Below, piece by piece: positions 49,424 through 61,700 of a stretch of DNA of 64,000 bases. The position numbers and the translations under genes were made by a program. Below the pieces are notes generated by a model. It made no database searches. It saw only the letters and a list, made by a program, of their open reading frames with translations, and was not told the origin of the DNA. Source of the DNA: Daedaleopsis sinensis (lineage: Eukaryota; Basidiomycota; Agaricomycetes; Polyporales; Polyporaceae); the NCBI GenBank assembly GCA_033807695.1, contig CM066301.1, positions 1,302,001 through 1,366,000 on the forward strand. Direction: 5' to 3'. Position 1 is the stretch's first letter. Every line of letters begins with the position of its first letter.

Positions 49424-51872
49424 CTATTCACAGTGCGATATCATGCGCACCTGGTCAGCAGAGCCTATCTGCGACGCACGGAAGTGGACTCACGCTTTCG
49501 GCATTTCGCCGATAGACCACGGTATTCGCGGTGCAGCCGGGACATGTAGGTGGTTGATCTGGTCGGATGTTAGAAACACAACCCGTACCATGCCAATGAT
49601 CCACGTACCAGCGCGTGAAGAGCAAGATACTTCGGCCGGCTCTCGTATTCAGGGAAAGGGTCCTCGCCGCAAGTACACACGGGCCGCCCGGAGCGCACGA
49701 GAGCGTCCAGGTCTGCCTGGGGGATATCTTCGTCCGCGCCGACTGCCTCGAGCAGGCGCGGTATGACGTGGATACTCTGAGTATCAGTGTGGGCGTACTT
49801 GAACCACTGGCAGGGAGTGTCCGCGTGTAGTGTCTGCCAGTGCTCCATAAATCCCATGTAAGAGTGGTGCTCTTGGTGGTGGCTATAGGTAAGGCAGTTA
49901 AAGAGAGCCCAAGGGCTGTTCAACACGGCCAGGTCGGCGTCGGCGTCGGGAGTTTCCGGCTCTGCACCCACAGATAAGGCCTGTTGGAGCCTGGACTCGA
50001 TTTCGCCTTTGCCTTCTCCCTCCAGCAGCAAGGACAACTTGGAAGGGAGCTGCCCGCCCGTGGCCCATATGGAGCAAGTCTCTCGGAAGATGGCCGCGAG
50101 GTAGGCTCTGGCCGTGATGCGATAATTTTCTGCCTCGGTGCGGATCGCGCCTTCGATAGCCTTGAACTGTTCTTCAGAGATCGAGGCGGTTGGCTCATCC
50201 GAGGTCAACAAGGCTTCCATGGAAGGGAGCGAGAGCGCGTCTTTCGAGTTTGGCATAGTGCGTTTGTCTAGATCGTGCTCGGAATCCGTTGTGAGGAATT
50301 TCGCGTAGTGGATACGCAGCTCCGCACGCCTCTTGTCCCACATGTGGTAGCGCGCGACCTCCTCCCTCCGTTCACGCTCCTTCTCCAAGAGGGCAATCAT
50401 CTTCGGCCGTATGGCGTTCCAAACTGTGACACATTGTGTCAGCAGCGTGTAGCATCTCGTAGTAGGCACATACTCCGCGGCGTGAGCTTGCGCGGCCGGT
50501 TCATCATTAGGGACCATTCATTGTCGCCGTTATCTATTGGATAATCCTTGGGTTCGTATCCAAGCTCACGAAGCTTCTCTTCAATGCTGGGACGGAAGGT
50601 GAGCAATGCTCGCACAGAGAACAACAGCACAGACACGCACGCGGTGCTTCGTTCGTTTTCCGCCTCCGCATCCACCGCTTCTTTCTTGTGGTGCCATTCT
50701 CCGTACCAATTGATGGTCACCCTTCGGAACTAAATCATAGGTCAATATAGGTTCGAGGAAGAGAGAATGAAACCATAGATGCTCACGTTCAGTCGTTCCA
50801 GCGTAAATTGTTTACGCTCTTCAATGAGTTTCTCTAGCGCGTTCTTATCACGCAAACCTGAGGCAGGCATGATCTGCCGAAACTGCTTGACGACCTCGGC
50901 AAAGTCGGGCTCGTAGAACGTCGCGGTTGGGCTTTGGTTCACAGTTGCCGAGGGAGCACCGACTCGATCTACCGCTAAAAACACAATGAGCTCCGCGATT
51001 ACGAAGGTAGAAAGCGAGAATCACAGACCGACGTTGTCACGATTAGCCACCGGAAGCATGTTGGCGATCAACTTTATGGTCTCCTTATCCTTATAGATAT
51101 TGTAGCCCATGTCTTTGGCGATCCTGTTGCCTTTCTTGACACTGTGGAAAGTGTCAGCATGGTTACCGTCGGGACACGTACGAAAAGTACCGCAGCACGT
51201 ACTTGGCTCCCCAGCATTCACGGCAAAGTCTTACACGGCCGGCGTAGTGCACGTTCACGGCACGTCCCGCACCACACAGCTAACATGCTGTCGCGTCAGC
51301 GAGCCTGAGGGTTCAACAGGTCACGTCATCTTTGAGTTCCGACTTACTATGCAGAACCGTTCGAAGAGGAGGTACGCGTACTCGGGCTCGCTGATATACT
51401 CGGGAGGGTCGGGAGGAGGTGGGGTGATGTTCTTGCGCGCTGCGATCCACATATGGCGAGAGGCGCGTGAGAGCAGCATCGCGCGCAGCTGTCGAGAAGT
51501 GCGTGCGAGCTGTAGGATGTCCACAGGGTAAAGGTGTGAGGTAATCTGTGGGGTTTCCAGAGACGAAATAGCCCAAGTCAGCGATGAGTTTAAATGTGGT
51601 TGTTCAAGCGTCCTACGAACCTCGAAAAACACGTCCATTGGGACGTTGAGTACTTCTGTGAGTTTGCCGACATTGCGACCCGTGGGCCGCTTCCCCTTCG
51701 TATTCACGTCCTTGGCAGAACCCTGACTCGGCAAGACTGGTTAGAACCAACTTCGACTCGAACCGGGGCGCCGCCACCTAGAGTGACCAGCGAGTAGTAG
51801 CCGGTGACTCCGAGCCTGGCTTAAGCTGGAAGTGGCTGGACATGTGCAAGTCCTCACCTGCCCTTTCGCCAT
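49424..51872 (-). CDS. F-box protein with Cys clusters, paralog 2
   Basis: Inverted copy of the gene at 20413-22809. Exon 1 is five codons (MAKGQ, 51872-51858), followed by a GTGAGG donor and then SAKDVNTKGKRPTGRNV. The F-box (LNVPMDVFFEVRRTL ... SRQLRAMLLSRASRHMW) and the Cys cluster are kept. A long last main exon (about 50,430-49,605) ends near KYLALHAL. Two short terminal exons give CPGCTANT... and ISHCE with the stop at 49424. Compared with paralog 1 there are replacements throughout and in-frame indels (for example SHHQEHHS against GHQDHYS), with no frameshift seen, so both appear maintained. The terminal Cys/His pattern CPxC...H.C is complete here, while paralog 1 has Tyr for the last Cys. 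Confidence 0.85.
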
Positions 51873-51934
51873 GATGAGTATTACGAGGGGGTAGAGTGTT
51901 CAAGTGAGTCGTGTGTCATTGCTGGTGGTCGCTG

Positions 51935-51942
51935 CTTATATA
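51935..51942 (-). promoter_or_regulatory. TATA box of F-box gene 2
   Basis: Reads TATATAAG on the minus strand, 63 bp upstream of ATG 51872. It is conserved with 20334-20341. Confidence 0.7.
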
Positions 51943-52512
51943 CTTCGCTGCCGAGTCGTTCGCGGCTGTGACCGTGTCCACAACAAGGTGGTGCCTGGCG
52001 CTTAACAACTCCGAGCGGCGACTGGGCGGCGCGCCGCCATCCAAATTTTGGGGTCAACGTCGGCTTACGCGGGAAGAAATCCCAAGGCCTGCCGAGTCAT
52101 GACCAAAGACATGGCACATGGAAGTTCGGGCGAAGCTTTGAATTTGAAGGCCTCAGGCCTCATCGATCATCGTCTGCCTAGGGGAGACAATCCGAAAAAA
52201 GGGAGGTGGGCCGCCGCGAACCACTACAAACGGTGACTCTTGCGAACCCCTCACACCGTGACCGTAGGACTTCTAAGTTGTGCAATGTGCACCTTCAAGA
52301 TTGCAGAGACTCGTCAAAAACGGACCGATACGATATGATTCAAACAATACGAATTCACAAGAAGGTGATGGCAGTTCGACGTGATTTCCGGCTGGATACA
52401 TTGACAAGATCTCGGCGCCCAAAGTGACGACGGCCCTACTATACAAATGAAATGCAATGAACGACCGGCATAATAGGCTACAGCAAGGACCACACAGCCA
52501 AAGCGGTCGTCC

Positions 52513-54078
52513 TCATGCGCATCGGACGGCCAGCCGGCCAGAAGTTTCCTCCGCAAGACGGGCGGCCCTCTCGATATCCCAACCAGCGACATCCTCCAGG
52601 ATAACCTCCTGCAGCTTCCCACCGGCAGCGCACGCCCGCCTGAGCAACGCCTGGTACAGCCACTCCGCTCCGTCCCCCGGCGGCGGGAGCCGCACACACT
52701 CGACCCGGACCGCCCGCAGCTCCGGCAGGGCGTAGAACTCCCCGCCGTCCATCGTCCCGAGCGCCCCGGCGACCTGCGCCATCGTGGCGCCGTCGAGCGC
52801 GGCGAGGCGCAGCATGCGGAGCGCGCCGAACGGCCGCAGGAGCTCGAGCCACACGTCGCGCCGCCCGCCGCGGAAGCCGGCGATGGTGTACGCCTCGACG
52901 CGCGAGACGTCCATCGGCCAGTTGCGCAGGAGGCTCTCGAGCGAGGGCCCCGGGTCCGCCCCCGCCACGCAATGGAACGAGACCTCGAGCGCGGGCGCGC
53001 AGTCTGACTCTGACGTGGGGGACGGGGACGGGGACGCCTCGCGGAACGCGCGCAGGGTGAATGTCTTGTCCTGCAGGCGCAGCGTGCACTCCACACGCAG
53101 GATCCCCGCGAGGCAGCCCAACGTCGCGACGCGCGGGATGACGTGGTATCCAAGGATCTCGTTGCGGATGGCGACGCGGAGGTTGGCCCGCGGCGGGATC
53201 CCGAGGCGCGTGAGGAGGGCACGCGCGCCCTCGGGGTGTGCAGACACTGTGATCGCGAGCTGCTGCAGGTCGGGCAGGTCTGCCACCGCGGCTGTCTCCT
53301 GGGAGCGGTCGTCGAGGATGATGAACCCGATCGCGAGTGTGATCGTCTGGAGGCGTGGGTTGGTCGCGAACGTCTCGATGAGGCGGGTGAGCGTCGCGTG
53401 CAACAGGGTGAGCTCCAGATGGACGAGTCCGCTGAGCTCAAAGGGGCGAACGAGGGCGGAGAAGACGTGCACGAGGGTGAGAGTGCGCAGGGGTGGTGCG
53501 GTGCCCGCGAAAAGAGGACCTTCCGTGTAGTCCGTGCGGACGGCGCCCTGGAGCTCGAGAAAAAGGACATCGAGGAGCGGGGCCGGGCGCCTGACGAGGA
53601 GGCTGAGAAAGATGTAGAGCTGCTCTCTGCTTTTGAGTGAGACACGCAGCTCGCGGACTCGATGCAGCTGGGAGAGCACAAAGATGGCCTTCGGATGCGC
53701 GGCGGTATACGCGTCTATGTCATTGGCCGGCGGTCCCGACCCCACCCCTAGGTCCTCTGAGTGGGGTGCGTGTAGCGAGAGGGAGATGGGGAGGGTGCCG
53801 CTCCTCTCGGAAAGTTCTTGGGCGATTTCAAGGTTGTTAACGGAGATGGCGGTCCAGAGCTCGGGCTGAGCTAGTGCCAGAGTCCGCCAGCGTGTGCAGA
53901 CATGTGTGAGCTGCAGGATGTCTGAAGCGATCCCCCATTTTGCACCAGGACGTAGTCGAGCGAAGATGTCAGCGAGGAGCTCATTCGGAAGCTTGTTGAT
54001 ATGGACTTCGGATTTCAGCCCCTGGATGGAGAGAGGGCTCGTGTCGAGCGCAATGTGCTTCAAGTTTCCAGAGTCCAT
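52513..54078 (-). CDS. Single-exon F-box protein (521 residues)
   Basis: One uninterrupted ORF. An in-frame extension upstream to 54114 has only a GTG, so ATG 54078 (MDSGNLKHIALDTS) is chosen. The F-box at about residues 25-75 reads INKLPNELLADIFARLRPG ... LQLTHVCTRWRTLALAQPELWTAI. The remainder has leucine-rich, irregular repeats typical of agaricomycete F-box proteins (LRTLTLVHVFSALVRPFELSGLVHLEL; LQTITLAIGFIIL) and ends ETSGRLAVRCA. A SCF-type substrate receptor role is inferred; the substrate is unknown. The gene is very GC-rich, which creates long antisense ORFs. Confidence 0.88.
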   Translation of the reverse strand: MDSGNLKHIALDTSPLSIQGLKSEVHINKLPNELLADIFARLRPGAKWGIASDILQLTHVCTRWRTLALAQPELWTAISVNNLEIAQELSERSGTLPISLSLHAPHSEDLGVGSGPPANDIDAYTAAHPKAIFVLSQLHRVRELRVSLKSREQLYIFLSLLVRRPAPLLDVLFLELQGAVRTDYTEGPLFAGTAPPLRTLTLVHVFSALVRPFELSGLVHLELTLLHATLTRLIETFATNPRLQTITLAIGFIILDDRSQETAAVADLPDLQQLAITVSAHPEGARALLTRLGIPPRANLRVAIRNEILGYHVIPRVATLGCLAGILRVECTLRLQDKTFTLRAFREASPSPSPTSESDCAPALEVSFHCVAGADPGPSLESLLRNWPMDVSRVEAYTIAGFRGGRRDVWLELLRPFGALRMLRLAALDGATMAQVAGALGTMDGGEFYALPELRAVRVECVRLPPPGDGAEWLYQALLRRACAAGGKLQEVILEDVAGWDIERAARLAEETSGRLAVRCA

Positions 54079-54612
54079 TGTGACAGATTTCCACTGGCAA
54101 CTTTTGGATACCACTAGTCAATGTCATTGCTTTTTCTCTCCGGAGACTTACTTAATGAACCTTGGCCTTGAAGCTTGAAGGCCAGCACAGAGATATGCGG
54201 CGAACTACGATCAGTGACCGTCCGGTGATGAACGAGGAAAAAGGATGTTCGTCGTTGGTTCGTCGCGTAAGATACTAAGTATCGTGGCGGATCGGCGGCC
54301 CGGGACTCCCGTTCCGCCAAAGTGTAGCACAGCCACCGGAGGTAAAGTAATTCGGCAAACGCGCTATGATCAGTTTCTCTTGTTACCACCACCTCCTTTC
54401 TAAATCCACAAAGTGTCCTACCGACCAACTATATTGTTTATTGCTGGCTTGTACCACTTAACTGTCTTTGACCGACGCTAGGCAACGGTCTCGAGACTAC
54501 TATATAGACCCCAGTCCTCCCTAACCTCCGACCGAGTCCTTGACCTGCGCGTCTCAACTGCGTCACGACATCACGAACTACTTAGCCAATTTCACACAGA
54601 AGTATCCACGAT
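54079..54612. promoter_or_regulatory. Divergent intergenic region between F-box gene and Cys-motif protein gene
   Basis: About 535 bp. A TATATAGA at 54501-54508 lies about 105 bp upstream of the plus-strand ATG 54613 and is a plausible TATA box for that gene. No element is clear for the minus-strand gene. Confidence 0.5.
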
Positions 54613-55497
54613 ATGGAGGTCGACATGCCAACTTCGCCGTATCGAACGCGGTCATCCACGAAACGCGCCCGCTCGCCCTCTTCTCCTACCCACTATGATC
54701 GCCCTTCGGTACGTGTTTTCGCGTGTGTGCTAGATGGTCGTGGTTAGTGGCTTACAGAGGTGTTCTACGGTTCGCAATAACAGAAACGCGCCGCAAGTGG
54801 TTACGACACTAGTGTGCCCATCCCCAATCCTGCAAATCAGCAACTCGTCACGCGTTTCCGAGGCAAGTCCGAAGACTGGGTATCTCAAACACAGGGCTTG
54901 CGCCTCGAAAGCCCGTTATCGGATGGCAGTGGCTTCAACACCCCTGTGATCCAACAGGAGACGGGCGTATTGGGTGATGATATGATGAAGGACGAAGCAA
55001 TGGTGCGTTTAAGTGTAATGGTCTCCGGTCATCATACCAACATATCACAACAATAGGGCGAGGACAATTCCATGTGCGTGTCGCCCCCACGGCCCCCTTC
55101 AATTCTCCCCGAGACATCATCGACATCAGCCCTGCCCATCCACATCTCCCCTTCGTTGCAAACTTCGACGACACCGTTGTATCAAAACCGCGGCCAGCTT
55201 CATATACCCTCTATACAAATACAAGCTGCCACTCCATCTCCCGTGCAAATGTTCGCGCAAGCACCCCTACATGCTCTTTCTATGTCCATGTCAACGTCTG
55301 TGTCGGAACCCGCCTTCTCCACGCACGGCGAGCGGGCGTCTCTTCACACACCGGAAGTCACATCGCCGAGCGAAGAGCCGCGAGTGTACCCTCAAGCTGC
55401 GACCACCACAAGAAGGCAAAGATTCACGATGGGCCCGAGAGCGGACTGTGAAATGTGCCGAATGCGTGTTAAAGGTCATTATATGCACTTCGATTGA
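54613..55497 (+). CDS. Ser/Thr/Pro-rich protein with C-terminal Cys motif
   Basis: Three exons: 54613-54708, 54784-55002 and 55057-55497, all in phase 0 with GT-AG introns (75 and 54 nt), giving 251 residues. The N-terminus (MEVDMPTSPYRTRSSTKRAR) carries a basic SSTKRAR stretch that may be a nuclear signal. The middle is a long Ser/Thr/Pro/Gln-rich, probably disordered region. The C-terminus is ordered: TMGPRADCEMCRMRVKGHYMHFD, with CxxC and two His, which could bind a metal or a partner. I believe similar tails occur in other agaricomycete hypothetical proteins, but cannot verify it here. Function unknown. Confidence 0.75.
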
Positions 55498-56368
55498 CCC
55501 CGACACTCATGGACTTGGACTGTACTTCTGCTCGCGCATCTTTATACACGGTAGACTCCAGGCTGCTCTCACTCTCACTCTCTGCCACGCCCACTTATAC
55601 GTTTCGCACATCTTAATAATTACTACTGCCGGCATATGTTACATCTAGGTGCAGGGTCTCTGTTGTCCTTCAGCCGTCTCATACTGATCTTCGCACTGAC
55701 AGTCACATTGCATCGTGGATATGTCTATACATTATGTATCGCGTAAGTTCACATCTGTGGGAGGTGCGTCGATGGGACTCGGAACGAAGTTCTCTTAACC
55801 TCCCGCACCAGCTGCCAGCCATCGACGGCTGCGACATTGCAGACACCCTCTACTGGCTAGAGGATTGGGATGGTGTGCTTCGATACTCCGAGGCAAAAGC
55901 TCAGCTGCATCAATACTGTACTGCTTATTTAAACTTGGGCAGTATTTGACTCTTTGCCAGGAGCCAATCTACTCTTGTCTCCCCTAGGCAGACGATGAGG
56001 ACCTATTGACGTGAGGGATGGACGGTCCTACATTGACAATCTATTCCTGACTTCAAACATGATACTTGCATGATACATCACAAGGAATATTGATGTTTAC
56101 GTAACATCACCTTTACGTTCAACTTTGAACGTGACGCGTGAGCACAACTGTCGTTGAAGGACCGTTTATCTTGCATTTATCAGTGGGTCTTCATTGTCTG
56201 CCTAAGGGAGACAAGAGCCTCTCTCTTCTTCCTCCACGTCTACAACAGTCGTCGCATCGGACCTTGTGTGAGTCACCACGTACCACCAGATTTTTGCGGA
56301 GGCAACAGAGACTTACCCCCCACACATTCGAATTCAAGCACCAACGGAGCCTAACGGACATCATTTGA
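55498..56368. other. Intergenic region
   Basis: About 870 bp of lower GC content between two plus-strand genes. A 71-codon ORF at 55734-55949 has no recognised similarity. Repeated CATGATACxT and AACGTGACGCGTGA-type motifs occur at about 56,060-56,140, upstream of the next gene. Confidence 0.55.
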
Positions 56369-58166
56369 ATGTCTGGTCTCAATTTCCACAATGACAATTC
56401 GACGGAGGTCGTGACAATAGCAGTGAGTACTCGTAGAGCTACTACGGATATCGGCCTTGCATCTGACTCTGTAGGACTAGAGCCACTCAGATCCGACAGC
56501 TACTGTCGACAGTATACCATTCGAGATTCTCGTTCATATCTTCCAGTCGCTGCAAGATCTTACCGGATGGACGAAACACTGGGCGGACAAGAAGACCAGA
56601 TCGGTACCATGGATCCAGGTTACCTGGGTATCCAAACGCTGGCGGGCTGTCGCGCTTGCCACTCCGGTCCTTTGGAACAAAGTCGCCGACCCGGACAGGA
56701 ACTTAGCTTTCGACTGGACTCCCGTATTTCTGTTGCGAGCGGCTGGTGCGCCGCTCGACGTGAACGTGAAGGTCCAGAAATACAGCCCGACGATGGGGCT
56801 GAATCGGAGCCGTGATAGCCTCATACTGCAGCATCTCCCGTCGTACGCTTCCTCCATCCGCTACTTCCGAGTCGACGTTGCAGGAGACAACCCCGAGTCA
56901 CGGTCTCTCGCCCCCCTCTTCCTGCATGTCTTGAAGGAGATGAGCTCACTGGAGTCTCTTTATCTACAAGACCATCGTTTCAGCGGTCTATATACTGGAA
57001 GAGCCGCCTTCACGACTTTTCCGCAACTTTTACCCGCACACATACCGCATCTGCGCTCACTCACTCTCGTCGGCGTATGCTTCCCATGGTCGTCCCCGGT
57101 GTACACAATGGGGCTACGCTTTCTGGCTATTAAGGCGTGCGAGGTCTCAGTGTCGACGTCCCAATTGCTCCACATCCTGCGATCATCCCCGGACCTCGAC
57201 ACACTGCACCTCGAGAGTCAGTGCCTGCCACCCGACGGATCCAGCACTATCATGGACTCGGACCGTCCCGAGCGCAGCACGCCCGTCCTGCTGCCCAAGC
57301 TCCAGTCGTTGTATCTTCACGGCCGACCTGAATGCATACACTCCGTATGCGACAGCATCCTCGCGCCGTCCCTTCGGACCGTCAAGTTTTACTACAGCCT
57401 CAACCCAGACCCCTTTGTCGATGCCCTCCGGGAGGTCGTCCCCAGCCACCGACTCGTTCGCCCGCTCCTGACGCAGGCGACGCGTCTCTCGCTCCACGTC
57501 AAGCCTTTCAACGACTTCCGCCTCGCGCTCTACCCAACGGACGCGGACGAGCCAACGGAGAACGGGCCCGTGCTGATCGAGATAACTCAGCAGCTCGACG
57601 AGGACTACCCGATCACGCCTGCCGGCTGGCACGCGCTCCTCGACGTGCTTGCACCCGCCGCGTCCCGTCTGACGTCGCTGACCCTCCGCGACCTCGAGCA
57701 CACGTGGCTCACGCGGGAGATGTGGGCGCAGTTCTTCGCGCGCGTCCCCCTGCTCGCGCACCTCGACCTCGGCTATTGCGAGCTAGCTTTCGAGGCGCAG
57801 GCGCGCACCAACGGGCTCGCGGCCGTGCTCGATCTCCTGCGGCGTCCCCGCGACTCGCAGGAGGGGCCGGGCGTCGAGCCTCGCGAGGAGCCCGACAGCG
57901 AGGGAGGACGGGGCGTCTGCTGCCCGCGGCTGCGCGTGCTCGCGCTCCGCTGTGGGTCGTACGTCGACGGCAGCGCAGCGGACGAGCTCCGCGCCGCGCT
58001 CGAATGGCGCGCGCCGCTCTGCGAGCTCGTCCTCACGCCGATGGACGCCGGACGCATGCAGTGGCCGGAGGAGCGGCTGGGCGGGCTGGTGCGGGTGACG
58101 ATCAGGTGCGTGGACGTGGACGCCGTGGGCGTGGATCCCCCGGGGAGCTCTGCCCTGGGGCATTAA
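56369..58166 (+). CDS. F-box/LRR-like protein
   Basis: Two exons: 56369-56422 (MSGLNFHNDNSTEVVTIA, GTGAGT donor) and from 56481 (acceptor GACTAG) to 58166. Using the earlier acceptor at 56475 would give an immediate stop. The F-box is SIPFEILVHIFQSLQDLTGW ... WIQVTWVSKRWRAVALATPVLWN (residues about 30-85). The rest contains leucine-rich repeats in the style of agaricomycete F-box proteins (LRSLTLVGVCFPW, LPKLQSLYLHGRPE, LTSLTLRDLEHTWL, LAHLDLGYCELAF). Length is about 580 residues. Converges on trehalose phosphorylase. Substrate unknown. Confidence 0.85.
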
Positions 58167-58768
58167 TATTGTGACTAGTGAGCTGACGGCGACTTGGATC
58201 CCACAGGCCGCCAGTGCTCCACGACGACAGACTGTCATACGCAAGCTTCCGGTACGAGTAGATCCGCGCGTGTCGCTGAATGCACGGGCTTCCGTGTCCG
58301 ACGTCGGAGGGCTTGGTTATCGTGCAGCGGGTTGTGTGGACCGCGGAGGGGGAATGAGATATCCTGGTGGCTGGTCCGAATGATCACCACAAAGCACTCT
58401 CGCCCAGCGTACTCTGCCCACGCGAACTGCACGACTGAGACGGGAGCAAGCAACTGCGTTCGAGCTTCGGGCGATCTATCTCTACGCATACGGGTTTTCT
58501 ACATGTGACTGTAAACAAACGCGAGCAGAGACGCTATAGTACAACACGGGACGGCAGACGGAGGACGTATGTATACACGGGCCGGAAGAGAGCGGGCGTA
58601 AAAAGCGAGAAGCAAGCGACATCGACATCGACGGAAAGCGGGCGCGCCCCACGAGAGGACGGGGGACGGGGTGTGTATGTAGTGTGTACAGCGAGGATTT
58701 TCACCGGCGAGCGAACGTCCACACATCCCACAGCGAGAGAGAAAGAGAGGAGAGAGAGAGCTCAGCGC
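58167..58768. other. Convergent intergenic region
   Basis: About 600 bp between the F-box/LRR stop and the trehalose phosphorylase stop. A purine-rich GA run lies at 58,735-58,760. No gene seen. Confidence 0.6.
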
Positions 58769-61700
58769 TCAGCCCTGGACGTTGAGGCCCGCGCGCGGGA
58801 GCTGCGGCTCGGACGCCTCGTACGGCTCGCCGCACTCCGCGCGCATGAGGTCGTTGATCCACGCGCCCTTCGGCTGCAGCTTCGCGCCGCGCGCGACGTA
58901 CATGACGGCGAGGTACATCCACGCGGCGGCGTTGCCGACGGTCGAGACCTCGTCCGAGACGTGCGTGCGCGCGTACTCGGACATGGCGTCGAACAGCTCG
59001 TCGTCCGTGTACAGCGCGAACATGTGCTGCGCGACCGCCGCGTTGTCGCCCGGCTCGCAGAGGTAGCCGCTCTTGCCGTGCACGATCTGCAAAGGGATGC
59101 CGCCCGTGCGCGAGGCGATGACGGGCTTGCCCGCGTGCAGCGCCTCGGAGACCTTCACCTCGAAGCCCTCGCGCGTGGACAGCTGGAGCGCGAACTTCGA
59201 GTTCTCCATGAGCGCGTTGAGGACTGCATATACGCCAGACAGATGCGGGTCAGATGGGACGCTGGAGCTTTACGAGCAGGGAGACACGTACGCTGGTCGC
59301 TCGGGGGGCAGCGCATGACGACGAAGTCCTTGGCGTACTCCGCGTACTGCCCGTGGATGAGCTGCATCGTCTGGTCGTAGATGATGCTCGCGTCGGGGTC
59401 GTCGACCGCGCCGTGCCCGCAGATGAGCATCTGCGGGGGCTCGATGTCCGGCTTCTCCGCCGCCATCATCTTGCGGAAGCGCGCGTACGAGTCGATGACG
59501 TTCGGGATGCCCTTCGAGGGGTCGAACCGCGCGATCTGGACGATGTACTCGCGCAGGGGCCAGCCGAGCTCCGTCATCTTCTCCTTGACGCACAGCGAGC
59601 GGAACTCGCCCATGTAGTACTGGAGATCCCAGTGGTCGAGCGGCTTGTTCAGACCGTCGAGCCTGTGGATCGTGCGGTCAGATCAAGCAATATCGGGAAT
59701 CAAAGAATGGAATTCACCAGTCGGTGGCGGCACCGAGCAACGCGAGCTTCTCAGGCGGGACGTCGCTGGGCACGAACTTGTTGACCGGGTGCGAGATGAA
59801 CATGTCCGAGTGCTGGATGTTGTTCCACAGGTACTTCCACACTTCCTCCTGCGGAGAGCCGGCGACGTGCACAAGGTCACTCCGGATCTCGATGTGCGAA
59901 CGGTAGACAATCGGCAGCTCAGGGCGGACGCGCTTGATGAGCGGGATGAGGCCGGGCATCTGCGGGTCATCTGCAGCGATATATGAACGGAGCGGTTAGT
60001 GCTTCACCATCTTCGCGAGAGCACGCCAGTCCTCACCGATGAAGGCGATGTCTACACCCCCTTGGGAGAGCGGGCCGTTCTCGGCGGTCCAGCGGAGACC
60101 GTTCTTGAGGATCCAGGCATCGAAGTTGTCCTTAGCGTCCTGGGACAGGCGGAGGTGGGGGTCGGCGACGCCTTGCAGGATGTTGTGGTTGTTCTTCGTG
60201 GTCCGGAAAACGCTGGGCGAGGGGTTTGGCACATACCTGCGCAATCGAGTTAGCACGCCTCTCACGTCGATCGCGATCGCAGAGGAGGTGTTGTCCGGGA
60301 TAGGGTCGCGATTACGCGCGCCCCGTCGAGATGACGGGACCAAATCCCAGCAGGGTGAGAGATATCGGACCATAACTCACCAGGCACAGTCGACGTCGAG
60401 GAGGGTGAGGAAGCGGATGAGCGCGTGACGCATCTACGGGGGGAATTCCCAGCATGAGTTGCGGTATATTGCACGGTCCAGGGCGAGCACTTACAAGAGC
60501 GACACCACCTGTGAGCAGCAGCCCGATCAGATAATGCTTGGCATAATGAACAGACTCAATCGAGATCGCTCGCGCGCTAGATGCGATCAAATGCGGGGTA
60601 ATCACATGGCAGGAGAAGCTGCAACCCCGCATTCATCGGGAACGACCAAGGGCAGCACGCCTCCCACGACATACATGCGCGCAGACGAGGCGTGGACGGA
60701 GATTCTAAAACGAGCACTCACCACCTTGCGGCGTCGAGGAGAAGAAGCCCATCTTGATTTTCTTCTCTCGGAGCTCATCCGCGAGCTTGATCACCGAGTT
60801 CCAGGTGCCCTTGCTGACCGACTTGCGGTACACGTCGATGTCGTCGATGAGGTGGATCTTGCCGCCCGCGTCGACTGCGACCTGGTTGCGAGGCCCGATC
60901 GACAGACGCGGGTTGTTGCCGGGGCCGAAGTACATGATGCATTTGCGTGCAGCGGAGTCGGCCTGTTCGTCGACAGTGCGGGGGATCGGCAGCTTGTTCT
61001 GGGTCGCGCCCGCGCTGAGAGTTTGGCCGGCGGGGAGTTGCGTAGGGTCGTAGTAGACGGTGGGAGTCTCGGCGCCAGAGGGGACATAAGACCCCGTCGT
61101 GGACGAGATGCGATGCTTGATGTTCGGGCGGGTTACGGAGTCGGTGTGGTAAGGCTTGATGTTGAATACGATGGGGACGATGTCCATATCGAGCCACAGA
61201 CGGGTGCAAAGGTTCGGTACCTGAGAATAGCAATTAGATCCGTTCGTATAGCTTCCAGCAAGCCCCCAGACCGCGGAGTAGCCGGGTCGGTGGAGACCAG
61301 TTTGTCAGTCCGCGCAGCTCAAGGCAACTGGTCCGCCCAATCGCGACCAGGAACATCCTTTACAGACTGCCATTTCAGGCACTCGACGATCATTCTGTGT
61401 TGCCCGGGGACTGCCAAGAAGACACGGAATATTTCGAGGAAGCTTCCAAATGAAAATCTAGCTAGGCCTCTTTCGGTTTTCGTACCGCAGGCTCCGCCGG
61501 AGTACAGGGAGAAGAGGGCAGGGATGGACGATCGTGCCCAAAGCGCGAAACGCGCATCGAGTCGTGGGTGCCATGGAGCGTTCTAGGGCATGCAAGGACA
61601 GCGCATTGGACACTCACCTCTCTAAGGAGACTGACGGTGACACCGGCACCAAGGAACTTGCACATGTGCTCGGTGGCGAACTTGCGGAGGAGATCGAGGA

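Larger units (their letters stand above)
49310..52110. repeat. Right arm of inverted segmental duplication (F-box gene 2)
   Basis: Reverse-complement match of about 20,160-22,925 covering promoter, gene and 3' flank. The two arms are separated by about 26.4 kb of unrelated genes. Confidence 0.85.

Noticed and set aside
52784..53530. 248-codon plus-strand ORF
   Set aside because: Antisense to the single-exon F-box gene; composition is that of reverse-strand GC-rich codons.
58505..59380. 291-codon plus-strand ORF
   Set aside because: Mirror of trehalose phosphorylase coding sequence on the other strand.
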